Shown: positions 1 to 9,802 of the stretch, piece by piece | Numbering within the stretch: position 1 is the stretch's first letter | How the letters are laid out: each line of letters begins with the position of its first letter | Source: Stagonosporopsis chrysanthemi | Lineage: Eukaryota; Ascomycota; Dothideomycetes; Pleosporales; Didymellaceae | DNA: 13,964 bases | Direction of reading: 5' to 3' | Assembly: GCA_022560025.1 (NCBI GenBank) | Contig: JAFISE010000363.1 | Coordinates: 1-13,964 of the forward strand | Notes under the pieces: generated by a model | Told to the model about the DNA's origin: nothing | Databases searched by the model: none | What the model saw: the letters and a program-made list of their open reading frames with translations, nothing else | Position numbers and translations under genes: made by a program

Positions 1-100
1 ACCTATAGTAGCTCTAATAAAGTATCTAAGTTACTTAACTAGATAAAGAGTTATCTAGCTTTAAAGATGCTAAATTTTGCTACTTTTACTAGTAAAAACG
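1..100. repeat. AT-rich repeat edge, probably a RIP-mutated transposon end
   Basis: The first 100 or so bases are rich in CTA, TAG and TAA words and nearly free of CG. At about position 100 the sequence changes abruptly to GC-rich DNA (GGCGCATTGCGCGC). The same texture fills the transposon block at the right of the window. I infer the tail of a mutated repeat that continues to the left. No coding frame or terminal repeat can be recognised in so short a piece. Confidence 0.55.
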
Positions 101-2350
101 GCGCATTGCGCGCACAGACACGGTAGTCTCCGTCCGGACAACTTGTACCCGATAACGATCTGCGGTACCCCAACGCATTTGGTATTCCATAAAATTGGTA
201 CAACCGAACATTGACCAAGAGCCATACGCGCGCTTCTAATTCAGTCCCTGGGTTTTTTTTGGAGGACTTGGCTTTGGAGGGAAGTGTTTAAAAGATACAA
301 GAATTGACATCGGGCGACCTTAAAGCTCGGATCGTCTGTTGTGGGCTGTTTCTCGAGGTAAGGAAGGCTCAACACTGCATCGAACGTATGCTGCCTTCTT
401 TAAGAAGCTGATTTGCTAACTGCCTCGAGGTCACATAGTATAGAAGCTGAACCACGACACCATCGATGTTGCGAGTACTGTACGAGCATCTGCAAGACAT
501 CAGCCATTTGTTTACCCGTGCCTACCCGAAGTCCGGTTGACAGCTCATCTCAGACGTTTGTGCTTGTTGCTGTAGCCCCTTCAACAATTCGACTGGGCAC
601 TGAGTTTTCGCGCTACGGGTTTGACAGAACTGACCCTGGCTGTACGCCCTGCCTTGAGCTGAAAAGCGAAGCCGATGCACTGAAAGTCCGATGGTTTCAT
701 GGGGATATAACTTCTTGACCTCCACGGGTCATCAACACTTTCAACACATTCAACATACAATCCTCGAGCTACGGTCCTGTCACTACACAGTCCCCTCCCC
801 CCAATCAACACGAATCATCCCGGCCGGAAACTGGCAGAAAGATCTGGCGCTAGCCATGGACCCGTCGCTTATCTTACAAAATCGCAAAGAATCAGAGACG
901 ACCGCCTGACTATGTTCTGGTGACAGACCACTTTGGCTATCCAGCGCAGCTTGATCACGAGAACAAAGCCGGCGTCTCTCCCGAGCTTTTCACCCGAAAA
1001 TGATCTCAAAGCGCATAAGCTAGAGACAACTGTCTCGCTTCTGTATGCACGTCAGAGAAGTCAGACCCAGAGTCTGAGGACGGTCAGATCTACATGAGTA
1101 CCAGTGTCTGCCGTACTAGTTGTTCTTTCGACTACAATCTGCCCGACGTCACCGAGGAATGATGCATAAAATATCGCCTGCAGCACGCCTTGCGGTGCTC
1201 AGGCTCGGATCTCTCTTGGGCTAGAAGATACCTGCGATAATGCCGTAAGCATGTTTATCCTGCTAAGCCCTGCAGAACGATCGACCGCTTGGACAGGCGA
1301 AGGGAGCAAGTTATGGACAAGCTGCTTGCGCAAAATATTTCCGTACACACCTCCCAGAATCAACGGAGACCTTCATCCTGGTTCTCCGGTATAGACAGAC
1401 CACGACGGCAAGAACCAGTCACGAATGCTCGGGCTGAGTCTCATGTGGCGCCCATCTCAGAACGCTCCCCCCGTGGAGCGGATTGGCTCGCTGAGCATTT
1501 TGAGTCTCGGTGCTGATGTTCGGCTCCCCTCAGAACTCCGGCGCGCCACCTCCCAACAACAAGGATCTATAAGCGAGGTTTAGCCCGATTAGGTAAAGAT
1601 ATAGAGATCATCTAGTCCTTCGATGAGCTTTCTTCGACGACCCTTTTGCTAGCTAACAGCGGCATGCCACCATATCCTTGGAGACGTTTCTTTGACGTAC
1701 AGAAAGCTCGGTCCAAAGTGTGTAACCCACCAACGATATCAATCCTTGCAAGCAGGTGCATGCACGCTCCCACTTCGCGTACGGACTTCACGCATGTACT
1801 GATCACCACAGTGCGACATGCTCAAGAGTTCGACTGTCACGGCTTGACAAACCTAGCTTGGCAACTAAGATCCAGCCGCATGGCAAAGTCTAAGCAGAAC
1901 GACCACTTATCGACATGGAATATCGAAGAGAGACCGAGTTGTAGCCTGATGCGGTATCGGAGCTTTCCACATTAGATACCCTGTGCCGTCTGTCTGCGGC
2001 TCATTGTGTCCATGACGAGACGGCAGATTGCTCCAGGGACTGCTTCCTTGCCGACAGGGAGCTTTCTTGCCGACAGGGAGCTTTTGAGTGATTATGGCCA
2101 CCGTTAGTTTCAGCTCTCCACGCACCATCTAGCAAAATTCTTGATGGCCTGATGATAGCCGTGGCGCTTCTGCTCACGGGACAGGCGGCCGTGGACATGA
2201 TATATCACGCCTTGTCACACCCACACCACGAGAATTAGGCCGTTCCACAACCCGTTTTTTCATATTTGAGATTATAGCACTCGCTTCTCGGTGATTTAGG
2301 TACTCTCGGCTGCACTTTTAAATTTTTTTAGTACACAACTTTATCTCATA
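101..2350. other. Long region without a convincing gene
   Basis: Open frames here are short, mostly lack an ATG start, and match no family I recognise. Positions 854-1003 on the plus strand hold a 49-codon open stretch with balanced, protein-like composition, including the words YVLVTDHFGY and LDHENKAG. It follows a possible splice acceptor (GCGCTAG). A second stretch from 996, in another frame, also looks coding-like (ENDLKAHKLE). These could be scraps of a decayed gene, but no conserved motif confirms it. The last 100 or so bases form the laccase promoter. They are AT-rich, contain TTTTAAATTTTTTT near 2317-2330, and show no canonical TATAAA. Confidence 0.5.
2047..2084. repeat. Perfect 19-bp tandem duplication
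   Basis: The unit CTTGCCGACAGGGAGCTTT occurs twice head to tail, at 2047-2065 and 2066-2084, with no mismatch. It lies about 270 bp upstream of the laccase start. It is probably a recent slippage or duplication event. A regulatory role is possible but nothing in the sequence shows it. Confidence 0.9.
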
Positions 2351-4553
2351 ATGCTCCTTTCTACACTCGCCAAAGTGGCTGCTCTCCTGGCTCTCTTGCC
2401 ACCAACGGCGTCTTGGACACTACCCCGTGCATCAAGAAGCAGCGCTTCTTCTCCACTGGAAGTACCATGGAAAGAGAAAGGCCTTTATTCCGGCTCTGTG
2501 ACGAAGAGCGCAATTAAGAGAGATGGTGGTAGTTATCCAACCGGCTGCAATCACGGCCCAGCAGCACGGTCTTGCTGGAAAAATCAGTACAATGTCGATA
2601 CCGACATGGATCTCGAATGGCCTACTACTCGAGTGGTCAGGAAGGTGGGTTGACGAGGCAACGTATCACAAAGTCGTGGGTGCTAATTATCGTAGTACCA
2701 TCTTGAAATCACAAATGTTACAATGGCGCCAGATGGGTTCGAGCGACCCATGTCGGTATTCAATGGCCAGTACCCGGGACCTGTATGTGCAGACTCCAAT
2801 ATCAGAAACAATACGCTTATCAACAATAGACCATCGAGGCCAATTGGGGAGATGAAATCGAAGTTACGGTCACAAACCATCTTGAGAACAACGGAACTGG
2901 AGTCCACTGGCACGGACTGCGGCAGCTTGGCACAAATGAGATGGATGGCACTAATGGTCTCACTGAATGCCCAATCGTACCTGGCGCAACTAAAGTCTAC
3001 CGATTCAAAGCCACGCAGTATGGCACTTCGGTAGGTAGACTGGCCCATGACTACTTTGCCACTGTCTAACCAAGGTGCAGTGGTACCATTCACATTACTC
3101 TGTGCAGTATGGAGACGGCCTTGTTGGTTCCATCATCATTCATGGTCCTGCGACTGGAGATTATGATCTTGATCTAGGGATTCTGCCATTCACTGACTGG
3201 TTCCATGCAACGACATTTACAGTCAATCATGCAACTCTTCATGCAAAGGGCCCACCAACTGCCGACAATCTGTTGGTCAATGGCTCAATGACGTCAACTG
3301 CAGGAGGCCAATACACAGTCACTACTTTGACCCCAGGTAAAACTCATCGACTTCGTCTTGTAAACATGGGCATCAACAACTGGGTACATGTTGGAATAGA
3401 CAATCATCCTTTCACAGTCATCGCGGCAGACTTCGTTCCTATCGAACCTTTCCAGACAAAATCCCTTAATATTGCGGTCGGTAAGTCTAATCGGTGTTTG
3501 TTTCCACGTGCATGCGCATGCGTAGTCGGCGCCGCCCCTGATAACAATATTCAAGACGCGCTAGCAACGTTTCACTGACCCGCCATCTGGTTAACAGGAC
3601 AACGGTACGACGTCATTATCAACGCGACCCAGCCTGTTGGCAACTACTGGCTTCGTGTCGGCACCGGGGGACGTTGTGATGGCCCCAATGCAAATGCAGC
3701 AAATATTGGGAGCATCATCCGCTACGCAGGCGCCGAAAGTGTCAACCCCAACTCGACAGCTGCCGCACCTCTACCTGCCGGGTGCTACGATGAGACCATT
3801 GTCCCTTACGTCAAGACTAATATCCCTCAAGGAGTTCCAGAGGAACTGAAGCTCAGCTTCACTGACACTGGAGGCTTCAATGGCAGCGATCTTGTCCAAT
3901 GGAAGGTCAATGATGTACCTATGCTGATTGATTTTGACAAGCCTACTCTGCAAACAGTGTATGAAGGCTTCACAGGTAATGAAACATGGGGCAAGCCCGA
4001 AAATGTTATCGAAGTTGGTGACAAGGGACATGCCGTAAGTTGTACTTCCTTTCGAGAAGAGGCTTGATCTAATGCTGCACAGTGGCAATACTGGGTCATC
4101 CAGCAAGACAACTCTACCGCACCCCCTGTTCCACATCCCATCCACTTGCACGGACACGACTTCTTCGTCTTGGCGCAGCAAGCAAATGCTGTGTGGAACG
4201 GCGATATCTCCACTCTGAATATGGACAATCCGATCCGACGTGACACAGCCACGCTTCCTGCGCTTGGTTATCTGGTGCTCGCATTTGAGTCTGACAACCC
4301 TGGTGCATGGCTAGTAAGTTCTAGAATAGATTGCTGTACGGCATGTCGTGCTAATGTGATATCTCAGATGCATTGCCACATCCCGTTCCACATATCCGGT
4401 GGTCTTGGCGTTCAGTTCGTTGAGAGAAAGGATGAAATTCTTGAGAGCATTGGGAGCCTTGGACCTATGCAACAGGGATGCGCAGACTGGCGGAAATACC
4501 ATGCAGAAAATTGGCCCAATGGAATACTGATTGACGGCGACTCAGGGTTATAA
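2351..4553 (+). CDS. Secreted ascomycete-type laccase (multicopper oxidase), seven exons
   Basis: This enzyme would oxidise phenolic substrates with one-electron steps while reducing O2 to water, outside the cell. Exons, from reading-frame continuity and GT-AG sites: 2351-2644, 2696-2782, 2830-3030, 3081-3480, 3598-4034, 4083-4313 and 4368-4553, giving 611 aa. Introns are 51, 47, 50, 117, 48 and 54 bp. A signal peptide (about 1-20) precedes a probable KR processing site (56-57). The ascomycete N-terminal Cys motif is at 66-76. Copper motifs are HWHG (153-156), YHSH (196-199), HPIHLHGH (491-498) and HCHIPFH (552-558). The type-1 ligands include Cys553 and His558, with Leu563 in the axial position. 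The protein ends exactly in DSGL, the ascomycete C-terminal plug motif, with no tail beyond it. All key residues are present, so the gene looks intact. The natural substrate cannot be told from sequence; pigment, lignin and phenol-detoxification roles are all known for the family. Confidence 0.96.
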
Positions 4554-4926
4554 CAACGCTCAGATTTGATCGACGAATTCGTTTTGAGGTGTACACGTAT
4601 ATTTACGCACGGTCTTACAGTTTCTAATAAAACCTCAGGAAGGATGTTGTACTGTTGAGACTTGTATCATGTTTTACTAATAAAAAGTCCACGTCAGCGT
4701 TCAAAGCGAAGTCTTCTATCGGCACCATGTGTGGCTTGTGACCGTCAGGGCCTAGATCATTCTTGAAGCCCATGATCCTGCTCAATGTCATCTGAGCCCT
4801 CCACAGTGTCGCATCTTGGAGCGGGGAACTAGATCTGGGATGGCCGAATTAATTGTACTCCTGACCCACCGAAGCTCTTTCTTTGATCTTTCTCGCACCG
4901 AAGTAATGCAATTGGTAAGATCTAGT
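4554..4926. terminator. Intergenic region between convergent genes, with polyadenylation-like signals
   Basis: This 373-bp stretch separates the 3' end of the laccase from the 3' end of the first J-domain gene. Two AATAAA hexamers on the plus strand, at 4626-4631 and 4679-4684, lie 73 and 126 bp after the laccase stop and are good candidates for its polyadenylation signals. I see no gene in this interval. Confidence 0.55.
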
Positions 4927-6121
4927 CTATGTTTCTGTTGCGAAGTTTCGACTATAAAGTGATAGTCGCGCTGCGCAAGGCTCACACCCAAATGCGCCAC
5001 TCACTTGACACATCATGTAATGTTGTCGCAGGACCTTGTTGCAAAAGTCGTACGTAGAAAATCCTGACTTCCTCTGCCATCCAATATCGACGTATCGTTC
5101 GTCTAGAAGAGAGTCATCATGATGCTGGTTGTCGTTCTCTGCTAGTGTGGCGTATTTATCGTGCACTGCACGCGCATGTTGCCTCGCCTGCGATATCCTC
5201 GCCTTCCTCGACTCCTCTCCTTGAGCTCGTTGTTCTTCCACCTGAAGAAGGAACCTGGATTTGCGCTTCCCTCGCGCTTTGCCTAGCCTTTCGGCCGAAT
5301 CTTGTCCTTGTTGTTTCTCCTTTTTTTGGCGCTCCTCCACTCGCTGTTTGAACTCCTGCGCTGCCCTCTTACAGGCTACCAAACAAGCCGCAGTGCCCTC
5401 GTTCACAGGCAGACTCTCCATAGCGTCTTTTTCGACTCGTTTCCGTGCGGATAAAATTCCATGCGCTTTTTGAGCATGCTCTTGCCGGGCACGTTCAAGC
5501 ACTGCTGCAGAACGGGCTTCAGCTTCTTCTTCTTCTTTCATCCGCCTCAAGCGTTGTTTGGCAACACGTTCAAATTCCGCACGTGCTCGATCTGCCGCTT
5601 GTCGAGAACGTTCCTCTGCTACCTTTCTTTTCTCCATCGTTTCGCGCTCACGTCCCTCGGCTCGTTGACGCCTATCGCGCTCCTTGCATCTGCTCTTGTC
5701 TTTCGCAGCGGCGGCGGCATAGGATCGCTTCCGCTCTCTTTTGAGTTTCAGACGTCTTTGCCCAGATTCTTCGCGTTCCCATCGCTTCACCGCCGCACGG
5801 TATATCGTCCATTGATGCTGTACGTCTCGATATGAGACATTATAGAGCGCTCGCTTACATGGGTCTGATAAGGTTTCGTATGCTTCTTGCACCTATATTT
5901 GTCATTAGCCTCCTTAATTGCTAGTCGTGGATGACAGTAAACCTTACACGTCGAAACTCAGTAGCATCTTTTGTGTGTCCAGGCGCCGTCCTATCTGGAT
6001 GATGAACCAGTACTAGCGTTCGATATGCCTTCTTGATTTGAGCTGGATACGCATTTTGAGGGATTTTCAAGTTGAGATAATGGTCCGCTACTTTTGGTTC
6101 TGGGGTAATATGCTCATCCAT
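4927..6121 (-). CDS. J-domain (DnaJ/Hsp40-type) protein with charged helical region, copy A
   Basis: J domains stimulate the ATPase of Hsp70 chaperones; the client or pathway here is unknown. Exon 1 is 6121-5948 and exon 2 is 5892-4927, giving 379 aa. The intron (5947-5893, 55 bp) has GTAAGG, a CTAAT-type branch site and ATAG. I chose ATG 6121 because its context is good (ACCATGG) and because upstream codons in frame give only a GTG start. The J domain spans about 14-75, with KKAYR, HHPD (HPD at 41-43) and AYETLSDP. About residues 85-290 are Arg/Lys/Glu/Ala-rich and probably one long helix or coiled coil. Near the C-terminus the text YVDIGW is followed by Cys342, 353, 361 and 364 (C-x10-C-x7-C-x2-C), perhaps a degraded zinc finger. 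The neighbour at 6470-7900 is a tandem paralog with the same exon design. Confidence 0.85.
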
Positions 6122-6469
6122 GGTTGAAGTTAATGTGATTTCGTGCGGAAACGTGATCGCTCCAACAAAGATAAAGCGGCGGGCTAGTGCCAATGTTAGG
6201 CGTTTGCTCACTACAGAGTGAAAGACGAGGAACAGGGGGGGGGGTTGTAAGATTTAGGTGAAAGAAACTCCAGAAGATTTTAACTCTTCAAGATCGTACA
6301 TTCACATGTAAGTTACTAGCTGCTAATGTTTGCATCACCAGAATCTCAGAGCTGAAGTAACTAAAAGGTGGTTTTCTCAAATTTGCTGTCCAATCAGTAT
6401 CCCGCTGTCATAGTTGACTCACTGCTTCCCTGCAGCGGTCATGAATATTGTCCAGCCCACATAACCAGA
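6122..6469. other. Upstream region of J-domain copy A, with a 10-base G tract
   Basis: This 348-bp gap lies between the 5' end of copy A and the 3' end of copy B, both on the minus strand, so it should hold copy A's promoter. A run of ten G (6235-6244) reads as C10 in the direction of transcription, about 115 bp before the start codon, next to pyrimidine-rich sequence. No TATA box or gene was recognised. Confidence 0.5.
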
Positions 6470-7900
6470 TCACAACTTTCTCTTCTCACTAAACCGTGGT
6501 CTGATTCTCTCTTCCCCATCTGACTCCAGTCTGACAAAAAGATCATCGACTATGATCAAAAGACGATCTGGGTTTTCGTGTTCCGACTCGAACTTTCGCT
6601 TGCGGTCTCTTGCCTTCTGCGCTCTGATCTCAACATCCGCTGCTTCTACCGCAATGAGGACCACGTCTTTGAGCACCTCGTCTTTACTTTCTCCTCGTAT
6701 TCGCATGATCTTCTGGATGAACTCCTCTGCTGCCTCCGCCTCCTGATCCTGAAGAGCGATCCCAGTCGTACTGTTCTTGTCGCGAGCTTGCTTTTGCTGT
6801 GTTTCTTCCGCGGACATAGCTTGATCCGCTACAGTCTTCCAGTCTTTATTCTTGCGTTCAGCTTTTGCTTGGGCCAGTTTTCTCTCTGATTCCTCGTTGG
6901 CTCTCTGCAATGCAATCTCCCAATGTTTCGCTGCCTCCTGCTCATCTTGTTGACGCCGATCTTCCTCTTTCTCCTCTTCTCTGCGAGATAGCGCTGCCAG
7001 CTCTCGCATCCTAATACTGGCTGCCTCTTCTTGGACACGGCGAAGTCGTGCTTCCGCTACCTTCTTCTGTTCTGTCTGAGCTCGTTTCATAGCCTCTTGC
7101 GATCGTAGCTCGGCCTCCTTTTCTTTTTGCTGGTGGAGACGTTGCTTTGCCGCAATTTGTTCGGCGCATATCTGTTCTGCGGCATATTTTGCGGCTTCTT
7201 CCTCCCCCTCTCGCTTCTTTTTCGCTGCGTTTGCTTTCGCCCATGCACTTTGAGCTTGCTCCGCTTGTTCTTGCCTAGAAACCCTCACAAAATCTGGCCC
7301 GCATGCCTCCGGTGCCTCATTTTCTTCAGTAATTTCAATGTCTGCCGTGACTTTCCGGGGGTCTTCTTTGGTCTGCCTCGCCTTTTTCTCACAATACTTC
7401 CGATTTGCCTCGGCCTTGCTCCTTCGCCTACTTTCTTCCGCGCGGTGCCTCTTTTCCAAACTGACCCGTGCTTCCCTTTCGACCTCATCATTTTTCTGCT
7501 TCTCTCGCGCCTCGTGCCACTGTCTTCGCTGCGCCTCATACAGCCGTCTCTGCGCCTCGCGCTCTTGCCATTGTGCGATGTCGTCATCGTATTGGATCCA
7601 TGCCTTCCTGATGCTGGGGAAGGACACGTCGTAGCGGGATCGCGAAAGAATACCTGATGAGATCTCATAAGCTCTAACAATCTACCGTAGTCAGCGTGTT
7701 GTCCCTGCACAAGAGAGGCGTGAAAGTTCTACCCGCTTAAACCTAACATCACTTGCACCTGGTGGCAGTTTGTCTGGATGATGCTATCGTGATAGGTCCA
7801 AATATGCTTTTCGGATATCGGAGTGTGAAGCAGTTGGATCTACTGACAACTCATAGTAGTGATCAGGCTGTGAGGGCTCCACCGGCTTTTGTTCAGCCAT
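6470..7900 (-). pseudogene. J-domain protein with charged helical region, copy B, interrupted by an in-frame TAG
   Basis: This is a paralog of the gene at 4927-6121. Exon 1 is 7900-7733 (56 codons from ATG) and exon 2 is 7681-6470; the full frame would give 459 residues. The intron (7732-7682, 51 bp) begins GTAGAA, has CTGAC as branch site and ends GGTAG. It falls after a basic KR pair in the J domain, the same place as in copy A. The J domain has DHYYEL, IRKAYLDLS and HHPDK (HPD at 41-43), then AYEISSG. Codon 39 (7784-7786) is TAG, two codons before HPD, where copy A has Val. The rest stays open for more than 400 codons of Glu/Lys/Arg/Ala/Gln-rich, probably helical protein with no cysteine tail like that of copy A. 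One C-to-T change from CAG (Gln) would explain the stop. A recent pseudogene is most likely; read-through or a sequencing error cannot be excluded. Confidence 0.75.
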
Positions 7901-8167
7901 GCCTAGTGGTATCGTAGTGCTGATTCGCGCGATCGACAACCTGTTGATTTATATGTCGCTATATGATGTGGGCGGGTAGTGTTGCGTCGGATCTGAGATG
8001 AACATGGCTGATCATTTATAAACCAAAGATCCATCTCTTAGCCTGCGGTGAGGTAAGACTCAGTATCAAGGTGCGGCCCAGGTGAAGGCAATGTGAGATT
8101 CAAACCGGCCTACAGATACATTTGTTGCACAGGAACAGACTATGGTAACCCAATTCTGACATTCGTT
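7901..8167. other. Intergenic region between monooxygenase and J-domain copy B
   Basis: Both flanking genes are on the minus strand, so this 267-bp interval holds the 3' end of the monooxygenase transcript and the promoter of copy B. Apart from the TATA-like box near 7950 I see nothing specific. Confidence 0.5.
7947..7953 (-). promoter_or_regulatory. TATA-like box upstream of J-domain copy B
   Basis: On the minus strand this reads TATAAAT, about 47 bp before the ATG at 7900. Position and sequence fit a core promoter element. If real, it supports 7900 as the original start of copy B even though the reading frame is now interrupted. Confidence 0.45.
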
Positions 8168-9412
8168 CTACCGCTGCAATGGTTGAACACCAAACTGACT
8201 ACGATTACCAATATCTACACCGTGCTGTTGCATTGATTTGGCGTAGTTCAGGACATCTCGTTCCCAAGACCGCAATACCTCATCTCTGTCTGCCCCACCA
8301 AGAATTCGATCAACTGCCTCAGCCAGCTTCATAGCATTCATGGCCGCCTGGTTCGTACTGGCGGCAGTGTGTGGTCTGAATCCCGCAAGTGCATCGCCAA
8401 TCAAGAGTACACGATCATCGCTCGATAGAATGGCGGCGGGGCTGATCACATCTGTAATAGCTTGTACAAACGGAACCTTCGTTTTGTTGACTAGCTCTGC
8501 AAACTGAGGCGGCAAAACTTCGCTCGCAATATCCTTCTGTCGCTGCCACACACAGTCCCGGATACCTCCTGAGGGCAACGTAATGTGGTGACGTTTGCCG
8601 TCTTTATCCGTCATGAGCTCGACGTGCTCAGGTGACTCTTCCTTGTAGTTGACGTACCACACCCAGTTCAACAAACGCTTGCCTGGCTCAATTGTACCAT
8701 TCGGCCCTGGTATCGTGTACGCAAGGATCTGGGTACCCTCCGCGTGGAAGAAGGGAAATTTTTCGACGAACACGTCCGTTGCTGATTGCGAGGCTTGATC
8801 TTCTGGAATAGTGCCTCTCCATGCCACATATCCAGCGTACTTCCTCTGCACTGTAGAGTCAATGTACTTGCGAACTGACGAGCTTGGCCCATCAGCGCCA
8901 ATCAGCATGTCCGCATTGATCGCAATGTCATCGTCTCTCAAGGATCTGACTTTAATAGACAGCGAATCGTGACTGCTGAAATCAATTCCCATGATCTGCC
9001 AGCCGTAATCGTACATGGTCGACCCCTCATGTGTTTCTGGCGAAGGTGCTTTTGCGTATTCAGAGTCGACTCCATCAAAGTTCGTCCTCAAGAGATGGTA
9101 GAGCAAGTCCCAGCTCGTCATGTGTTGTTCTTTGTTCTCGCGACTGATGATTTTCCCTTCCTTGTCGAGGTACAATCGCCGGTAGCTTGCAACTGAGAGT
9201 GGCGTCTTTGTTCTGTCGTGCTTTCGGAAGAAGTCCTGGACATCTTGGCCTGCAACTACACCAGCACCTTGATCATGCAGTAACGGGGTAGGGTTCCGCT
9301 CGAGTATACGGATATTCAGATCCTTCCGCAAGTGCTTCAATGCCACACCCGCGAAAAGGCCGCCCAGTGAACCGCCAACGATAGCGATATTCTTGGGTTT
9401 TACGGATGTCAT
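8168..9412 (-). CDS. FAD-dependent monooxygenase, 2,6-dihydroxypyridine 3-hydroxylase-like
   Basis: This is a single 414-residue open frame with no intron. The N-terminal dinucleotide fold shows IAIVGGSLGG (9-18), and ILER (36-39) ends the second beta strand, with Glu38 placed to bind the FAD ribose. The second motif of aromatic hydroxylases, GADG, is at 172-175. The third, the GDA motif, is at 339-341, followed by RPHTAAST. The stretch YAGYVAWRGT and the PGPNG region resemble the subgroup of bacterial 2,6-dihydroxypyridine 3-monooxygenase and its fungal relatives more than salicylate hydroxylases. The likely reaction is NAD(P)H- and O2-dependent hydroxylation of an aromatic or heteroaromatic ring in the cytosol; the substrate is not predictable. 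All expected motifs are present and the length fits the family, so the gene looks functional. The start was chosen because the Rossmann motif lies 8 residues after the only nearby ATG. Confidence 0.88.
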   Translation of the reverse strand: MTSVKPKNIAIVGGSLGGLFAGVALKHLRKDLNIRILERNPTPLLHDQGAGVVAGQDVQDFFRKHDRTKTPLSVASYRRLYLDKEGKIISRENKEQHMTSWDLLYHLLRTNFDGVDSEYAKAPSPETHEGSTMYDYGWQIMGIDFSSHDSLSIKVRSLRDDDIAINADMLIGADGPSSSVRKYIDSTVQRKYAGYVAWRGTIPEDQASQSATDVFVEKFPFFHAEGTQILAYTIPGPNGTIEPGKRLLNWVWYVNYKEESPEHVELMTDKDGKRHHITLPSGGIRDCVWQRQKDIASEVLPPQFAELVNKTKVPFVQAITDVISPAAILSSDDRVLLIGDALAGFRPHTAASTNQAAMNAMKLAEAVDRILGGADRDEVLRSWERDVLNYAKSMQQHGVDIGNRSQFGVQPLQR

Positions 9413-9802
9413 CCTAGCAGTGTCAAGGATTGAACTGACCTGACGTGACGAGTATGAGATGAGATCGCATTCTAATGTTCTCTTCTACAAGACCCTTGCA
9501 GCGTCGTTTGATGTTTGTTGTCATCATTACAGATCAAGAACGGTAGGTATGCCCGGCTAAAGCTCGAACGAGGAGAATGACATCATCAACCCGCTTAAAA
9601 ATTCCGCGCGCACCATTGTTCTGTAAATGCCGTGAGAAGATGATGTGAGCCCTGATAAATGGTGCGTTCAGATCAAAACAGGTGCTGGTCCGCGGACAGA
9701 TCCGCTTCGTGCATCATTCTGGGCCAATACAGTCCATCGCAAGCTGACTTTGACACATTGTAATCATGCAACGTCTTGCGCCAGAACCAGCTGTGAGACT
9801 GG
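9413..9802. other. Intergenic region upstream of the monooxygenase
   Basis: This 390-bp interval holds the promoter of the monooxygenase and the sequence just past the stop of the hydrolase remnant. A plus-strand open frame that starts inside it runs mostly antisense to the hydrolase and is not credible. No TATA box, repeat or RNA gene was recognised. Confidence 0.5.

Noticed and set aside
3481..3597. Continuation of the laccase reading frame through the fourth intron
   Set aside because: The open frame runs into a stop and breaks the conserved VGQRYDV segment. Splicing at GTAAGT and TTAACAG restores it.
4935..5004. Possible extra intron at the end of J-domain copy A (GTGAGT donor-like site)
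   Set aside because: The frame is open through it, a patterned run of cysteines crosses the site, and no strong branch point and acceptor pair was seen. Kept only as a caution.
5145..5835. Plus-strand open frames rich in Phe, Leu and Ser
   Set aside because: They are antisense to the Arg/Glu/Lys-rich exon of J-domain copy A, and their composition is the expected mirror of that codon use.
6122..6211. N-terminal extension of J-domain copy A
   Set aside because: It starts at GTG, not ATG. The ATG at 6121 has a good context and gives the same distance to HPD as in the paralog.
7127..7657. 176-codon plus-strand open frame with hydrophobic, membrane-like text
   Set aside because: It is antisense to the charged region of J-domain copy B; Leu/Phe/Cys richness is the mirror of Glu/Lys/Arg/Ala codons, and no family motif is present.
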